NCBI GenBank assembly: GCA_937927965.1
Contig: CALEZA010000101.1
Span: forward strand, 1 to 15,970
Length of the DNA: 15,970 nucleotides
Direction of reading: 5' to 3'
Source: an uncultured Candidatus Planktophila sp.
GTDB lineage: Bacteria > Actinomycetota > Actinomycetes > Nanopelagicales > Nanopelagicaceae
Within the stretch, counting starts at the first letter, position 1. Each line of letters begins with the position of its first letter. Under the pieces are notes generated by a model. It was not told where the DNA came from. It saw only the letters and a list, made by a program, of their open reading frames with translations, and did no database searches. A program made the translations under genes and the position numbers. Of this stretch, positions 1 through 6,735 are shown piece by piece.

Positions 1-2039
1 ATGAAGTATGTATTGGTATGCCACACCGTGGTCGCCTCAACATGCTTGCAAATATTGCAGGTAAATCATCAGGACAGATCTTCCAAGAGTTCCAGGGACA
101 TTATGCAGAAAATGAGGTGCATGGCTCTGGCGATGTGAAGTATCACTTGGGAACTGAAGGCGTTTTCACAGCTGCATCTGGTGCTCAGACAAAGATTTAT
201 CTGGCTGCCAACCCTTCACACCTTGAGGCGGTAAACCCTGTACTTGAGGGAATCGTTCGAGCAAAGCAAGATCGCCTCAACACCAAGGGTGCTTATTCAG
301 TTCTCCCAATCCTTCTCCACGGCGATGCATCATTTGCAGGCCAAGGTGTGAACATGGAAACTCTCCAACTCTCAGGTCTTGCTGGTTATCGCACTGGTGG
401 AACAATCCACATTGTTATCAATAACCAAGTTGGATTTACCACTTCACCTCATGCATCTCGCACATCTCGTTATTCAACAGATATTGCGAAGTTGATTGAG
501 GCGCCTGTATTCCATGTGAATGGCGATGATCCTGAAGCTTGCGTGCGAGTTGCTCGTCTTGCATTTGAATATCGTCAAAAATTCAAGAAGGATGTTGTTA
601 TCGACATGGTTTGCTACCGTCGTCGCGGACACAATGAAGGTGACGAACCAGCTTTCACACAGCCACTGATGTATAAGTTGATTGGCGCAAAGCGCACTAC
701 TCGTACTCTCTACACAGAAGCACTCCTTGGGCGTGGAGACATCACTCAAGAAGAAGCTGAGCAAGTTCAGCGCGAGTACCAGGCAGAACTTGAAGCAGTC
801 TTTGCATCTGTTGCAAACCATGAACCAGAGCACGATCCAAACTTCAAGGCTCCAGTTGCACCTGCTGCAGATGCTATTCCAACAGCCATCTCAGAGAGTT
901 TGGCTCGAGAGATTGCAGCTACTCAGATTGCAACCCCTGAAGGATTTAACCTGCATCCAAAGATGGCTCCACAGCTTGCCCGTCGCCCAGAGATGCTCAA
1001 CGATGGAACCATCGATTGGTCTATGGGAGAACTCCTCGCATTTGGATCCATACTCAAAGAAGGCCATCCAATTCGTTTGGCAGGTCAAGATTCACGCCGT
1101 GGAACATTCTCGAACCGCCACGCAGTCATTATTGATGCTGAAAATGCTAATGAATGGACTCCGCTTCGCTCACTTATCGGTGACGAGAATCAGTTCTTCG
1201 TAATTGATTCTCTACTGAGCGAATATGCAGCGATGGGCTTTGAATACGGATACTCAGTTGTCCGCCCAGAAGCTCTTGTAATGTGGGAAGGTCAGTTCGG
1301 TGACTTCTCTAATGGCGCTCAAACAGTTGTTGATGAGTTCATTTCATCAGCACTCCAGAAATGGGGAGAGCGATCTTCTGTAGTACTTCTACTTCCACAT
1401 GGATATGAAGGACAAGGTCCAGATCACTCCTCAGCTCGTATTGAAAGATACCTGCAACTCTGTGCTGAAAATAATATGACTGTTGCTCAGCCATCTTCAC
1501 CAGCATCCTATTTCCACCTCTTGCGTTGGCATGTTGCTAATCCAACTCGCCGCCCAATGGTTGTCTTCACTCCTAAGTCGATGCTTCGCCTCAAGGCAGC
1601 AGCATCACAGCTCAGTGACTTCACAAGCGGAACATTCCGCCCTGTGATTGGCGATGACAAAGTGCAGAATGCAACTCGTTTAATCTTCTGTTCTGGAAAG
1701 ATTTATCACGACCTCGTTGCAGAGCGTGAAAAGCTTGGGGAACATTCAACAGCGATTGTTCGCGTTGAACTTCTCTATCCACTACCAATTGATCAGATGC
1801 GTGAAGAAGCTGCCAAGCATCCAAACGCAACTCTCCTTTGGGTTCAGGATGAGCCTGCTAATCAGGGACCTTGGTCTCACATTGCACTTCGCACATCAGA
1901 AGCCCACGGCGGTCGAGCAATCGATAACCGTGTATTCCGTCGTGTGTCACGCCGCTCAACAGCATCTCCTGCAACCGGAAACCACCACTTGCATGAAGAA
2001 GAGATGAAGGCGCTTCTGCAAGAGGCCTTTACACGCTAA
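1..2039 (+). CDS. kgd: Kgd, multifunctional 2-oxoglutarate decarboxylase/dehydrogenase E1 (3' part)
   Basis: This is the C-terminal part of the actinobacterial thiamine-diphosphate enzyme that decarboxylates 2-oxoglutarate in the TCA cycle. The reading frame is open from base 3, and residues EVCIG precede the first Met at base 18. That Met lies inside the conserved block 'GMPHRGRLNMLANI', so it is not the start. About 678 residues are visible. The family is about 1,200 residues long, so the N-terminal acyltransferase-like domain and the first part of E1 lie outside the window. Visible landmarks are HGSGDVKYHLG, the ThDP/Mg motif (GDA coded at 321-329, NNQ at 420-428), the YRRRGHNEGDEP block, the transketolase-type pyrimidine domain with GQFGDFSNGAQ and HGYEGQGPDHSSAR, and the C-terminal DEPANQGPWSHIA. 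The stop TAA is at 2037-2039. No frameshift was seen. The identification is firm; the split between decarboxylase and dehydrogenase roles cannot be read from sequence. Confidence 0.96.
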   Translation, partial: EVCIGMPHRGRLNMLANIAGKSSGQIFQEFQGHYAENEVHGSGDVKYHLGTEGVFTAASGAQTKIYLAANPSHLEAVNPVLEGIVRAKQDRLNTKGAYSVLPILLHGDASFAGQGVNMETLQLSGLAGYRTGGTIHIVINNQVGFTTSPHASRTSRYSTDIAKLIEAPVFHVNGDDPEACVRVARLAFEYRQKFKKDVVIDMVCYRRRGHNEGDEPAFTQPLMYKLIGAKRTTRTLYTEALLGRGDITQEEAEQVQREYQAELEAVFASVANHEPEHDPNFKAPVAPAADAIPTAISESLAREIAATQIATPEGFNLHPKMAPQLARRPEMLNDGTIDWSMGELLAFGSILKEGHPIRLAGQDSRRGTFSNRHAVIIDAENANEWTPLRSLIGDENQFFVIDSLLSEYAAMGFEYGYSVVRPEALVMWEGQFGDFSNGAQTVVDEFISSALQKWGERSSVVLLLPHGYEGQGPDHSSARIERYLQLCAENNMTVAQPSSPASYFHLLRWHVANPTRRPMVVFTPKSMLRLKAAASQLSDFTSGTFRPVIGDDKVQNATRLIFCSGKIYHDLVAEREKLGEHSTAIVRVELLYPLPIDQMREEAAKHPNATLLWVQDEPANQGPWSHIALRTSEAHGGRAIDNRVFRRVSRRSTASPATGNHHLHEEEMKALLQEAFTR

Positions 2040-2090
2040 ATATCATCTAGTTTGACCAATCTCCCCCTATGCCTTGGCGGGTGTAGTGGG

Positions 2091-2096
2091 TAGATT
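2091..2096 (+). promoter_or_regulatory. -10 element TAGATT for a leaderless start at 2103
   Basis: TAGATT is followed by exactly six bases (tcggtc) and then the ATG at 2103. The 63-base gap after kgd has no Shine-Dalgarno sequence before this ATG and no clear hairpin. The spacing puts the transcription start on or next to the A of ATG. No convincing -35 hexamer is visible. Confidence 0.55.
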
Positions 2097-2102
2097 TCGG
2101 TC

Positions 2103-2750
2103 ATGGGATTTCTTGCCGGAGTAAGTGAAGGTTTCACCCAATACGCCGAAGATTGTGGCTTATTTGTCCATGAAACCTTCGAAGAACATTTAGGGTCTGA
2201 AGATCTAATTGAAAGCTTCATCAAATCGCTCAAGAAGATAAAGATTGAATGTGACGGTAGCGATATCCGCTCTGCGTTAGATGAAGATTTCAACCCTGGC
2301 CCTTATATCCTGATCGGCGTTCCAATAGATATTGGTGGATCACACTTCTCACTCATTCCTGGACTCAATGGTCTGGGTAGGGGCAATATGACAGCTCTTA
2401 TGGGAGTTGTAGCGATGGGTTTAGAAGCTGGAGTCCCTACCGCATCTTGGGGATATCGAGATGGCGTAACGGAAAATCCGCTGAGGGCACCTTTTGCTGT
2501 GGAATGGGAAACTTTTATCACTTTAGGAAAATTCGCAGTCCCCACAGAGTTGAAGGGGTATGACGCGGTTCTATCAGAGACAATAGTTGGTGCTTTCCTT
2601 CATTACCTTTCTTATGGATTTGGATATGCAGTTCTATCAATCGGTTTAGATGCTCTTGAGAAAGACAGAGAGAAAGTCGAACCTGCTATCAATAAAATGT
2701 GGAAAGAATATATCGCCGCTATAGAAGAAGCAGTTGAGACTTATGGCTAA
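2103..2750 (+). CDS. Uncharacterised protein, first gene of a two-gene unit
   Basis: I do not recognise this 215-residue protein. It has no signal peptide. Its ends are acidic and mostly helical in appearance: the N-terminal part is rich in Glu and aromatic residues, and the C-terminal part is a charged helix. Between them is a Gly/Pro/hydrophobic middle (roughly residues 62-125) containing PIDIGGSHFSLIPG and GRGNMTALMGVVAMG. That middle is hydrophobic but broken by Gly and Pro, so a true membrane span is doubtful. A second hydrophobic patch (VGAFLHYLSYGFGYAVLSIG) lies near residues 162-181. The ATG at 2103 is chosen because a -10 hexamer sits six bases upstream. The 3' end overlaps the next gene by 8 bases from that gene's ATG, so the two are probably co-transcribed and translationally coupled. 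It could be a small accessory or immunity-like protein, but nothing in the sequence shows a function. Confidence 0.8.
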   Translation: MGFLAGVSEGFTQYAEDCGLFVHETFEEHLGSEDLIESFIKSLKKIKIECDGSDIRSALDEDFNPGPYILIGVPIDIGGSHFSLIPGLNGLGRGNMTALMGVVAMGLEAGVPTASWGYRDGVTENPLRAPFAVEWETFITLGKFAVPTELKGYDAVLSETIVGAFLHYLSYGFGYAVLSIGLDALEKDREKVEPAINKMWKEYIAAIEEAVETYG

Positions 2751-3840
2751 GAAGTTGATTCTCGGTGATGCTCTCAAAGAGTTTATAAATTCACTCGAAG
2801 ATTCCAATGACGACACTGCATCTCAAGAAGCGAATGAGTCTCGCTACTTTGAAATTATCTGGTCCTTTGCAGACCCTGAGGTGATTGCTTCAGCCACAAC
2901 AAAACAGGTAGTTGAAGGCGTATATGCACTGGCAGATTTTCTTCGCAGTGATATTCCTGAAAAATATGAAGATCTTCTCGCAAGCGGATTAGACGGCTTC
3001 TACCTCGTTCCTGATGAGAACGGTGACGGCGAATATGGAGTCTGGGAAGCCTTTGAGCTAGTTGGCGATGACAAATTCCCAGCATCAGAGATAGATAATT
3101 TGATCAAAAAGCAGAAATCGCAAGACTTCTTTGAACTGGGATATGTCTCGCCGCTTTGGCTTCAAACAAAAGTGCTTAAGCGTCAGCAGTACTTTGATCT
3201 TTGGGAGATGGAAGCAAGCCATGAATTTGTCCAGGGGTTCCACGAGGGTTTAGTACAGAATCCAATGACTCCCAAGAAACTTCTCCTAGAGGCTTCAGAG
3301 ACTAGTTACTATGAGATTAGACGAAAGATTTCTAGAAACCCTAAAGCTGATGAAGAAATCTTGAAGAATATTCTTATTCGCGGAGATTATGAAAAGCCTG
3401 TCTTTAAGGAAGATCGTATTGATCCAAAACTCATTCAGGCATATGAGCGATTTATGAACAGCTCTTCACTTATTAAAAGTCAATACGGGCATTCGGTCGA
3501 AAACCATGTCATTGCTTGGTTTAAGGGTGTGGAAACCATCATGCCAACTGAGCCAGATCTCTTTGGATTTCTCGCATCAATACTCAAGGAGGGTGGCTCT
3601 CTTAAAATAGAGAAGTTCTTGATTCCTGCGGTTCGAGATAACCGCTTCCTTGAGATCACAAAGACTGGAGAGCGAATTGGTGTCGTTGCAACAAATGTCG
3701 CTCGCAAGAATGCGCCAGGAAGAGTCCAAGAGGGTCGATGGATTGCAGAGATATCTCAACCCAATACAGCAGAAGCTGTCTTGAGATATTGGCTTACTGA
3801 TTCACCTGAAATTAATAATCTCGTTCAGTGGAGAGTCTAA
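2743..3840 (+). CDS. Uncharacterised protein with variant-LRR-like repeats and an EF-hand-like loop
   Basis: This is a 365-residue, probably cytoplasmic protein without a signal peptide. The ATG at 2743 overlaps the upstream stop by 8 bases and is preferred over a TTG three codons earlier (2734). Two repeat units start at residues 173 and 199: NPMTPKKLLLEA and NPKADEEILKNI. Between them is a charged stretch, YYEIRRKISR. This resembles the variant leucine-rich repeat pattern (NPxTPxxxL...VRxxVAxNPxTP). Residues 91-102 (DENGDGEYGVWE) fit an EF-hand calcium loop by position, with D1, N3, D5, G6 and E12, although position 8 is Tyr instead of Ile, Leu or Val. The C-terminal third has mixed alpha/beta character with no motif I can name. 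The neighbouring upstream gene is equally unknown and probably forms a functional pair with it. The gene ends 6 bases from the convergent metallopeptidase gene. Confidence 0.8.
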   Translation: MAKKLILGDALKEFINSLEDSNDDTASQEANESRYFEIIWSFADPEVIASATTKQVVEGVYALADFLRSDIPEKYEDLLASGLDGFYLVPDENGDGEYGVWEAFELVGDDKFPASEIDNLIKKQKSQDFFELGYVSPLWLQTKVLKRQQYFDLWEMEASHEFVQGFHEGLVQNPMTPKKLLLEASETSYYEIRRKISRNPKADEEILKNILIRGDYEKPVFKEDRIDPKLIQAYERFMNSSSLIKSQYGHSVENHVIAWFKGVETIMPTEPDLFGFLASILKEGGSLKIEKFLIPAVRDNRFLEITKTGERIGVVATNVARKNAPGRVQEGRWIAEISQPNTAEAVLRYWLTDSPEINNLVQWRV

Positions 3841-3846
3841 GAATTA

Positions 3847-5046
3847 CTAATTGGATAACTGAGCTTTAATCGCCTTTGCTAATTTAGGCAGCGCATCAGC
3901 CCAACTGAGCCCAAAGTTCTTCTCAAATGCTTGTGCCCAGCTCATGCCATTGGCAACATCTTTATTGAGTTGCATAGAGATATCTGGTCCTTTGATGGCA
4001 ACAAATGCTTCATTTGCTATAAAGCCAACATCGTACATACGCCAATTGTTTGCCGAATCACTCCACACCGAATTACTTGGAGGGCTGAGATAGTTCAAGA
4101 TCCATTCATATGTGAATTTACCTTGGCTATTCGATAGAAATTCGCTTGTATCCGCTCTTCTCTCCCCTAAATAAAGTTCATAGGAAGATGGATAAATCGC
4201 AGCAGCTTGAGCAAACTCTGCTCCCCCTTCAACTGTCCACCACGGAAGGTGGGCTTTGATGCAGCAATAGGAATTAGCTTCTTTGCCTGTTCCCATAAAT
4301 TGAGTTGATTGAATAGTGTGAGCGAATTCATGAGCTTCGAGCGTTCCTGTTGTGTGATTCGAATCAGTAACACCTGAGCCGATGAGAAGTATCCCGTTGC
4401 CTCTCATATCCACTTCGGCCATGGCTCCCCAGCAAGTCTTGGGAGTCTGGCACTGACGAGCTGCCTCTTGCCCGCTTGGCCTGAGAGCGTATTTTGCAAA
4501 CTCACTCTGTCCCCAAGAAATATCTTCGTAGTTGTAATAGATCACATGAACAGTGGAGGGAATTGCAAATCCTGAATAGAGACGAGTTGTCGCAACAATT
4601 GCATCTTTAGCATTTGAAAATGGCTGTGTTGTGTTTGGACCAAGATGAACGACGACTGTTGGACCTAGATCTGATGCTTTGGAAATCTTCTCTGAACTAT
4701 TCTTCCATGCCCAATAACTCATTGACTCTGGATGAGCTATCAGATCATCAAAGGAAGTGGGTTGGAAAGGTTCAGGCTTTTGAGTTGGGGTTGGTGATGG
4801 AGTCGGTGAGGAAATTGGCGAAGGCGTAGGAGTTGGTGCGAGAACAGGTTTGACTATCTTGACGCCCTTATTCCAAATTAACTTCTTGCCAGACTGGACA
4901 CAGGTGTATTTGGTGGTTGCTGAAGTTGAGGTTGCGCCGAGTTTCTTGCAAGCACTCCCTGGCTTCACCGCCGCTATTGCCTGAGAAGAAAAGAAAACCA
5001 AGGAAAGTGAGAGTGCAAGAGCCAGAGATATCTTCAGCCTTTTCAT
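3847..5046 (-). CDS. Secreted HExxH metallopeptidase-like protein
   Basis: This is a 399-residue exported protein. Residues 1-25 form a Sec signal peptide: MKRLK, a hydrophobic core, then SQAIA as the cleavage site. Next comes a small Cys/Lys module (about 27-63; SACKKLGATS, YTCVQSGKKLIWNKG) with two cysteines. A Pro/Thr/Ser linker (about 69-93) precedes the catalytic-type domain. HEFAH at 239-243 is an HExxH zinc site, and WTVEGGAEF at 270-278 offers Glu273 or Glu277 as the third ligand, as in gluzincin peptidases. Six cysteines lie in the mature chain (33, 49, 199, 205, 261, 262). The ATG at 5046 is supported by both the signal peptide and a leaderless -10 element. Peptidase activity is inferred from the zinc motif; the substrate is unknown. 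The Cys/Lys module may bind the cell wall, but that is a guess. Confidence 0.85.
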   Translation of the reverse strand: MKRLKISLALALSLSLVFFSSQAIAAVKPGSACKKLGATSTSATTKYTCVQSGKKLIWNKGVKIVKPVLAPTPTPSPISSPTPSPTPTQKPEPFQPTSFDDLIAHPESMSYWAWKNSSEKISKASDLGPTVVVHLGPNTTQPFSNAKDAIVATTRLYSGFAIPSTVHVIYYNYEDISWGQSEFAKYALRPSGQEAARQCQTPKTCWGAMAEVDMRGNGILLIGSGVTDSNHTTGTLEAHEFAHTIQSTQFMGTGKEANSYCCIKAHLPWWTVEGGAEFAQAAAIYPSSYELYLGERRADTSEFLSNSQGKFTYEWILNYLSPPSNSVWSDSANNWRMYDVGFIANEAFVAIKGPDISMQLNKDVANGMSWAQAFEKNFGLSWADALPKLAKAIKAQLSN

Positions 5047-5052
5047 GAGATG

Positions 5053-5058
5053 AGTTTA
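5053..5058 (-). promoter_or_regulatory. -10 element TAAACT for the leaderless metallopeptidase gene
   Basis: On the minus strand TAAACT is followed by six bases (catctc) and the ATG at 5046. No Shine-Dalgarno sequence is present. The gap to the end of sodX is 52 bases and shows no clear terminator hairpin, so the gene appears to have its own promoter. Confidence 0.55.
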
Positions 5059-5098
5059 ATTCTTAACATTTGGCATCTTCGCAATCTGACTGGTCTAT

Positions 5099-5458
5099 CT
5101 ATCGTGCTTTTCTCACTCTGGATGTGACCTTAGCTCTTACCGACTGAACGGGAAGCAATCCCCATTGGCGAGAATCAGTACCTGCAGGATTATCACTGCT
5201 GACAAAAATCTGGTTGGTCTCTAGTTTTAACTCAGTGATGCGTTTGATATAGAAAATTCCAGGTTGTTCTGGTCTTTCGATCACAACAACATCCCCAATT
5301 CCAACTCTGCTGCCTAGAACTGCTCCGATAAATTCAAGGATGGAAGGCTTTGGGACCTTCAAGGCGAACTCTCCCCACTTTGCCATGAGCCAGTCACCTG
5401 GTTGATAAGTGGGCTGCATTGATTCACCCTCGACAAGGACGGTGGAGTAACGGCTCAT
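5099..5458 (-). CDS. sodX: Nickel-type superoxide dismutase maturation peptidase (S26 family)
   Basis: This 119-residue peptidase of the signal peptidase/LexA-like S26 fold is the one expected to remove the N-terminal propeptide of nickel superoxide dismutase, so that the mature enzyme starts with the nickel-binding His. The catalytic pair is visible: Ser13 in EGESMQPTYQPGD and Lys72 in FYIKRI. The family's last conserved box appears as SDNPAGTDSRQWG (88-100). Unlike a housekeeping signal peptidase it has no obvious N-terminal membrane anchor, which matches SodX proteins and a cytoplasmic substrate. It is divergent from sodN across 65 bases, and this pairing is the main support for the specific name. 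The start is fixed by the motif position and by a -10 hexamer six bases upstream. Confidence 0.92.
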   Translation of the reverse strand: MSRYSTVLVEGESMQPTYQPGDWLMAKWGEFALKVPKPSILEFIGAVLGSRVGIGDVVVIERPEQPGIFYIKRITELKLETNQIFVSSDNPAGTDSRQWGLLPVQSVRAKVTSRVRKAR

Positions 5459-5464
5459 ACGCTC

Positions 5465-5470
5465 ATTCTA
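5465..5470 (-). promoter_or_regulatory. -10 element TAGAAT for leaderless sodX
   Basis: On the minus strand TAGAAT is followed by six bases (gagcgt) and the sodX ATG at 5458. There is no Shine-Dalgarno sequence. With a 17-base spacer its -35 region would be 5488-5493, the same bases that form the left arm of the sodN-side inverted repeat. Confidence 0.55.
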
Positions 5471-5487
5471 TGGGGGCAAAGTAGGAG

Positions 5488-5510
5488 GTGCAGAGCCTTA
5501 GATGCTGCAC
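5488..5510. promoter_or_regulatory. Inverted repeat GTGCAG-N11-CTGCAC, candidate operator for sodN/sodX
   Basis: GTGCAG at 5488-5493 and CTGCAC at 5505-5510 are perfect inverted copies separated by 11 bases. The right arm touches the sodN -10 hexamer (5511-5516), and the left arm sits where the -35 of both divergent promoters should be. Such a site could let one dimeric regulator control both genes. In Streptomyces the Fur-family nickel regulator Nur controls superoxide dismutase genes; assigning Nur here is inference, and no regulator gene lies in the window. Confidence 0.4.
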
Positions 5511-5516
5511 TAATCT
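5511..5516 (+). promoter_or_regulatory. -10 element TAATCT for leaderless sodN
   Basis: TAATCT is followed by seven bases (tggcttc) and the sodN ATG at 5524. No Shine-Dalgarno sequence is placed for this ATG. The hexamer supports 5524 rather than a GTG at 5488 as the start. Confidence 0.55.
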
Positions 5517-5523
5517 TGGCTTC

Positions 5524-5922
5524 ATGAGAAACCTACTAACACCAAAGACAACCGTTCTTGCACACTGCGATCTTCCATGTGGTGTCTATGACCCAGCACA
5601 GGCTCGGATTGAAGCTCTTTCAGTCAAGGCTTGCATGGAGAAGTATGCTGCAAATGCAGATGCAGATTTCCGTTCACGCTCTGTTGCAATCAAGGAAGAG
5701 CGTTCACATGCAGTTAAGGAGCACCTCTGGGTTCTCTGGACTGATTACTTCAAGGCGCCACACTTTGAGGCATACCCACAGCTTCACTCACTCTTTAATG
5801 AGGCGACAAAGCTTGCTGGTGCTGCTGGAACAAAGGGAACACAAGATGTTGCAGTTGCAGATCAGTTGATTGCAAAGATCGATGAGATTGCAGAAATCTT
5901 CTGGGCAACTAAGAAAGCTTAA
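5524..5922 (+). CDS. sodN: Nickel superoxide dismutase
   Basis: This cytoplasmic enzyme converts superoxide to hydrogen peroxide and oxygen using nickel. From the ATG at 5524 it has 132 residues. A 13-residue propeptide (MRNLLTPKTTVLA) precedes the nickel hook HCDLPCGVYDPAQ, in which His14, Cys15 and Cys19 of the precursor become His1, Cys2 and Cys6 after cleavage. The mature length of about 119 residues and the conserved LWTDYFKAPHFE and IFWATKKA segments match Streptomyces SodN closely. A longer reading from GTG 5488 would add 12 residues before this Met and would not match the short propeptide of known family members. The neighbouring sodX gene should supply the cleaving peptidase. The stop codon abuts the stop of the convergent thioesterase gene with no base between them. 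Confidence 0.97.
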   Translation: MRNLLTPKTTVLAHCDLPCGVYDPAQARIEALSVKACMEKYAANADADFRSRSVAIKEERSHAVKEHLWVLWTDYFKAPHFEAYPQLHSLFNEATKLAGAAGTKGTQDVAVADQLIAKIDEIAEIFWATKKA

Positions 5923-6330
5923 TTAACTTCTAAGAAGAGATTCAGCGGCGGTGCGTGCGAGGAAAGTTACTCGCTCCACCGTCGCTCTCTTTATTTCACC
6001 CTGTGCAATGTGGCGTTCGCCTTCGTAGATATCACAAACAAAGGAAATCTCTCTGCCATCGATGGAAGTGCAGCGTGCACTTGCTCTCAATTCATCTCCT
6101 ACCTGGGCAGAGGCTAAAAGCTCAAATGAAGTAGTCAGTAAATAAGTTGTCTCGCCATTTTCAAGATGCTCACTCAACGCGGCCACGGTTGCACTCTCCA
6201 TGAGATGGAGAAGATGAGATGTGGCGATAACTGGAAGTTCAGAAAGTCCCATGGCTAGTGCTGTATCACCTGGTCGAACACTCATCACGGAAAAACCGAC
6301 CGCGCCCAAAACTTCTTCGGCTGGCTTCAT
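5923..6330 (-). CDS. Hot-dog-fold thioesterase, FlK-like
   Basis: This 135-residue protein resembles the fluoroacetyl-CoA-thioesterase-like branch of hot-dog enzymes. The long helix segment ATSHLLHLMESATVAAL (36-52) carries the usual Glu45. It is followed by the strand pattern QVGDELRASAR, SIDGREISFVCDIYEGERHIAQGEI. By eye the position of the family's catalytic His (in the usual HLAxTPxG) is held by Leu71 in ELLASAQVG, so hydrolysis by the FlK mechanism is uncertain. It may act on another acyl-CoA or only bind one. The gene starts 3 bases after the anti-sigma stop, so it is the last gene of the sigma/anti-sigma operon. Family assignment is fairly safe; the substrate is unknown. Confidence 0.8.
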   Translation of the reverse strand: MKPAEEVLGAVGFSVMSVRPGDTALAMGLSELPVIATSHLLHLMESATVAALSEHLENGETTYLLTTSFELLASAQVGDELRASARCTSIDGREISFVCDIYEGERHIAQGEIKRATVERVTFLARTAAESLLRS

Positions 6331-6333
6331 AAA

Positions 6334-6735
6334 TTACTCGCGACCTTCAGGATCTTGATCGATGTAGTGCTGAATATGTGTCTGCTCAATTTGAATTTCT
6401 CGGTGCTCAATATTTCCAAATTCATCTATCTCAATAGAAATCTCAGTCATACTGAATTGCGTAACAACCTCGGTGCCGCCAGCCATTTGAGCCCTTAGTT
6501 GACGATGCAGCGCCTGGTGAAGATCTTCTGGGGCCTTTTCATTACATGTGCGGCGGAGGGTCTCCTGGAGGAGATCGTGCATCGCACGCTCGTGGGCAAC
6601 TTCAGCGGCGCATGGAAGACATGCTGCGATGTGCTCTTCGATAAGGGATGCATTAGGAACTTCTTGTAACTGATCTTCAATAATGAAAATTACGGAAGAA
6701 AGAACTTCGCCACATTGAATTTCGATATAGCTCAT
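6334..6735 (-). CDS. rsrA: Zinc-binding anti-sigma factor, RsrA-like
   Basis: This 133-residue ZAS-family anti-sigma factor should bind and silence the sigma factor encoded just upstream and release it on thiol oxidation. The zinc site is HIAACLPC with His35, Cys39 and Cys42, and Cys8 is placed as the fourth ligand seen in RsrA. Cys64 in [12 protein letters not shown] matches the position of the paired cysteines of Streptomyces RsrA. After the approximately 85-residue core there is an acidic tail (about 95-133; [20 protein letters not shown]) that RsrA does not have in this form. The start codon overlaps the sigma stop (ATGA), and a good Shine-Dalgarno sequence (AAGGGAG, seven bases before ATG) lies inside the sigma gene, so the two are translationally coupled. 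There is no membrane span, which suggests a cytoplasmic sensor. Confidence 0.88.
   Translation of the reverse strand: MSYIEIQCGEVLSSVIFIIEDQLQEVPNASLIEEHIAACLPCAAEVAHERAMHDLLQETLRRTCNEKAPEDLHQALHRQLRAQMAGGTEVVTQFSMTEISIEIDEFGNIEHREIQIEQTHIQHYIDQDPEGRE

Noticed and set aside
474..1203. Long open frames inside kgd (minus 474-833 and plus 682-1203)
   Set aside because: They lie within a highly conserved coding region in other frames, have no resemblance to known proteins and no promoter or ribosome-binding context; they are shadows of kgd.
2040..2102. Terminator for kgd in the 63-base gap
   Set aside because: No stem longer than three or four pairs and no T-run could be found; only the -10 element for the next gene is supported.
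2734..2742. TTG start at 2734 for the second unknown gene
   Set aside because: The ATG three codons later gives a smaller overlap with the upstream gene and a more usual start codon.
4777..4853. Repetitive DNA in the metallopeptidase gene as a possible tandem repeat locus
   Set aside because: It simply encodes the Pro/Thr/Ser linker; units are irregular and do not form a clean tandem array.
5483..5513. Perfect AGGAGG at 5483-5488 followed by a tiny frame ATG CTG CAC TAA at 5502-5513
   Set aside because: The spacing to the ATG is 13 bases and the site lies upstream of the predicted sodN transcription start, so it would not be in the mRNA. Considered chance.
5488..5523. GTG at 5488 as the sodN start, adding 12 residues
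   Set aside because: The added residues do not fit the short propeptide of nickel superoxide dismutases, and the -10 hexamer at 5511-5516 would lie inside the coding region; ATG 5524 gives a 13-residue propeptide.
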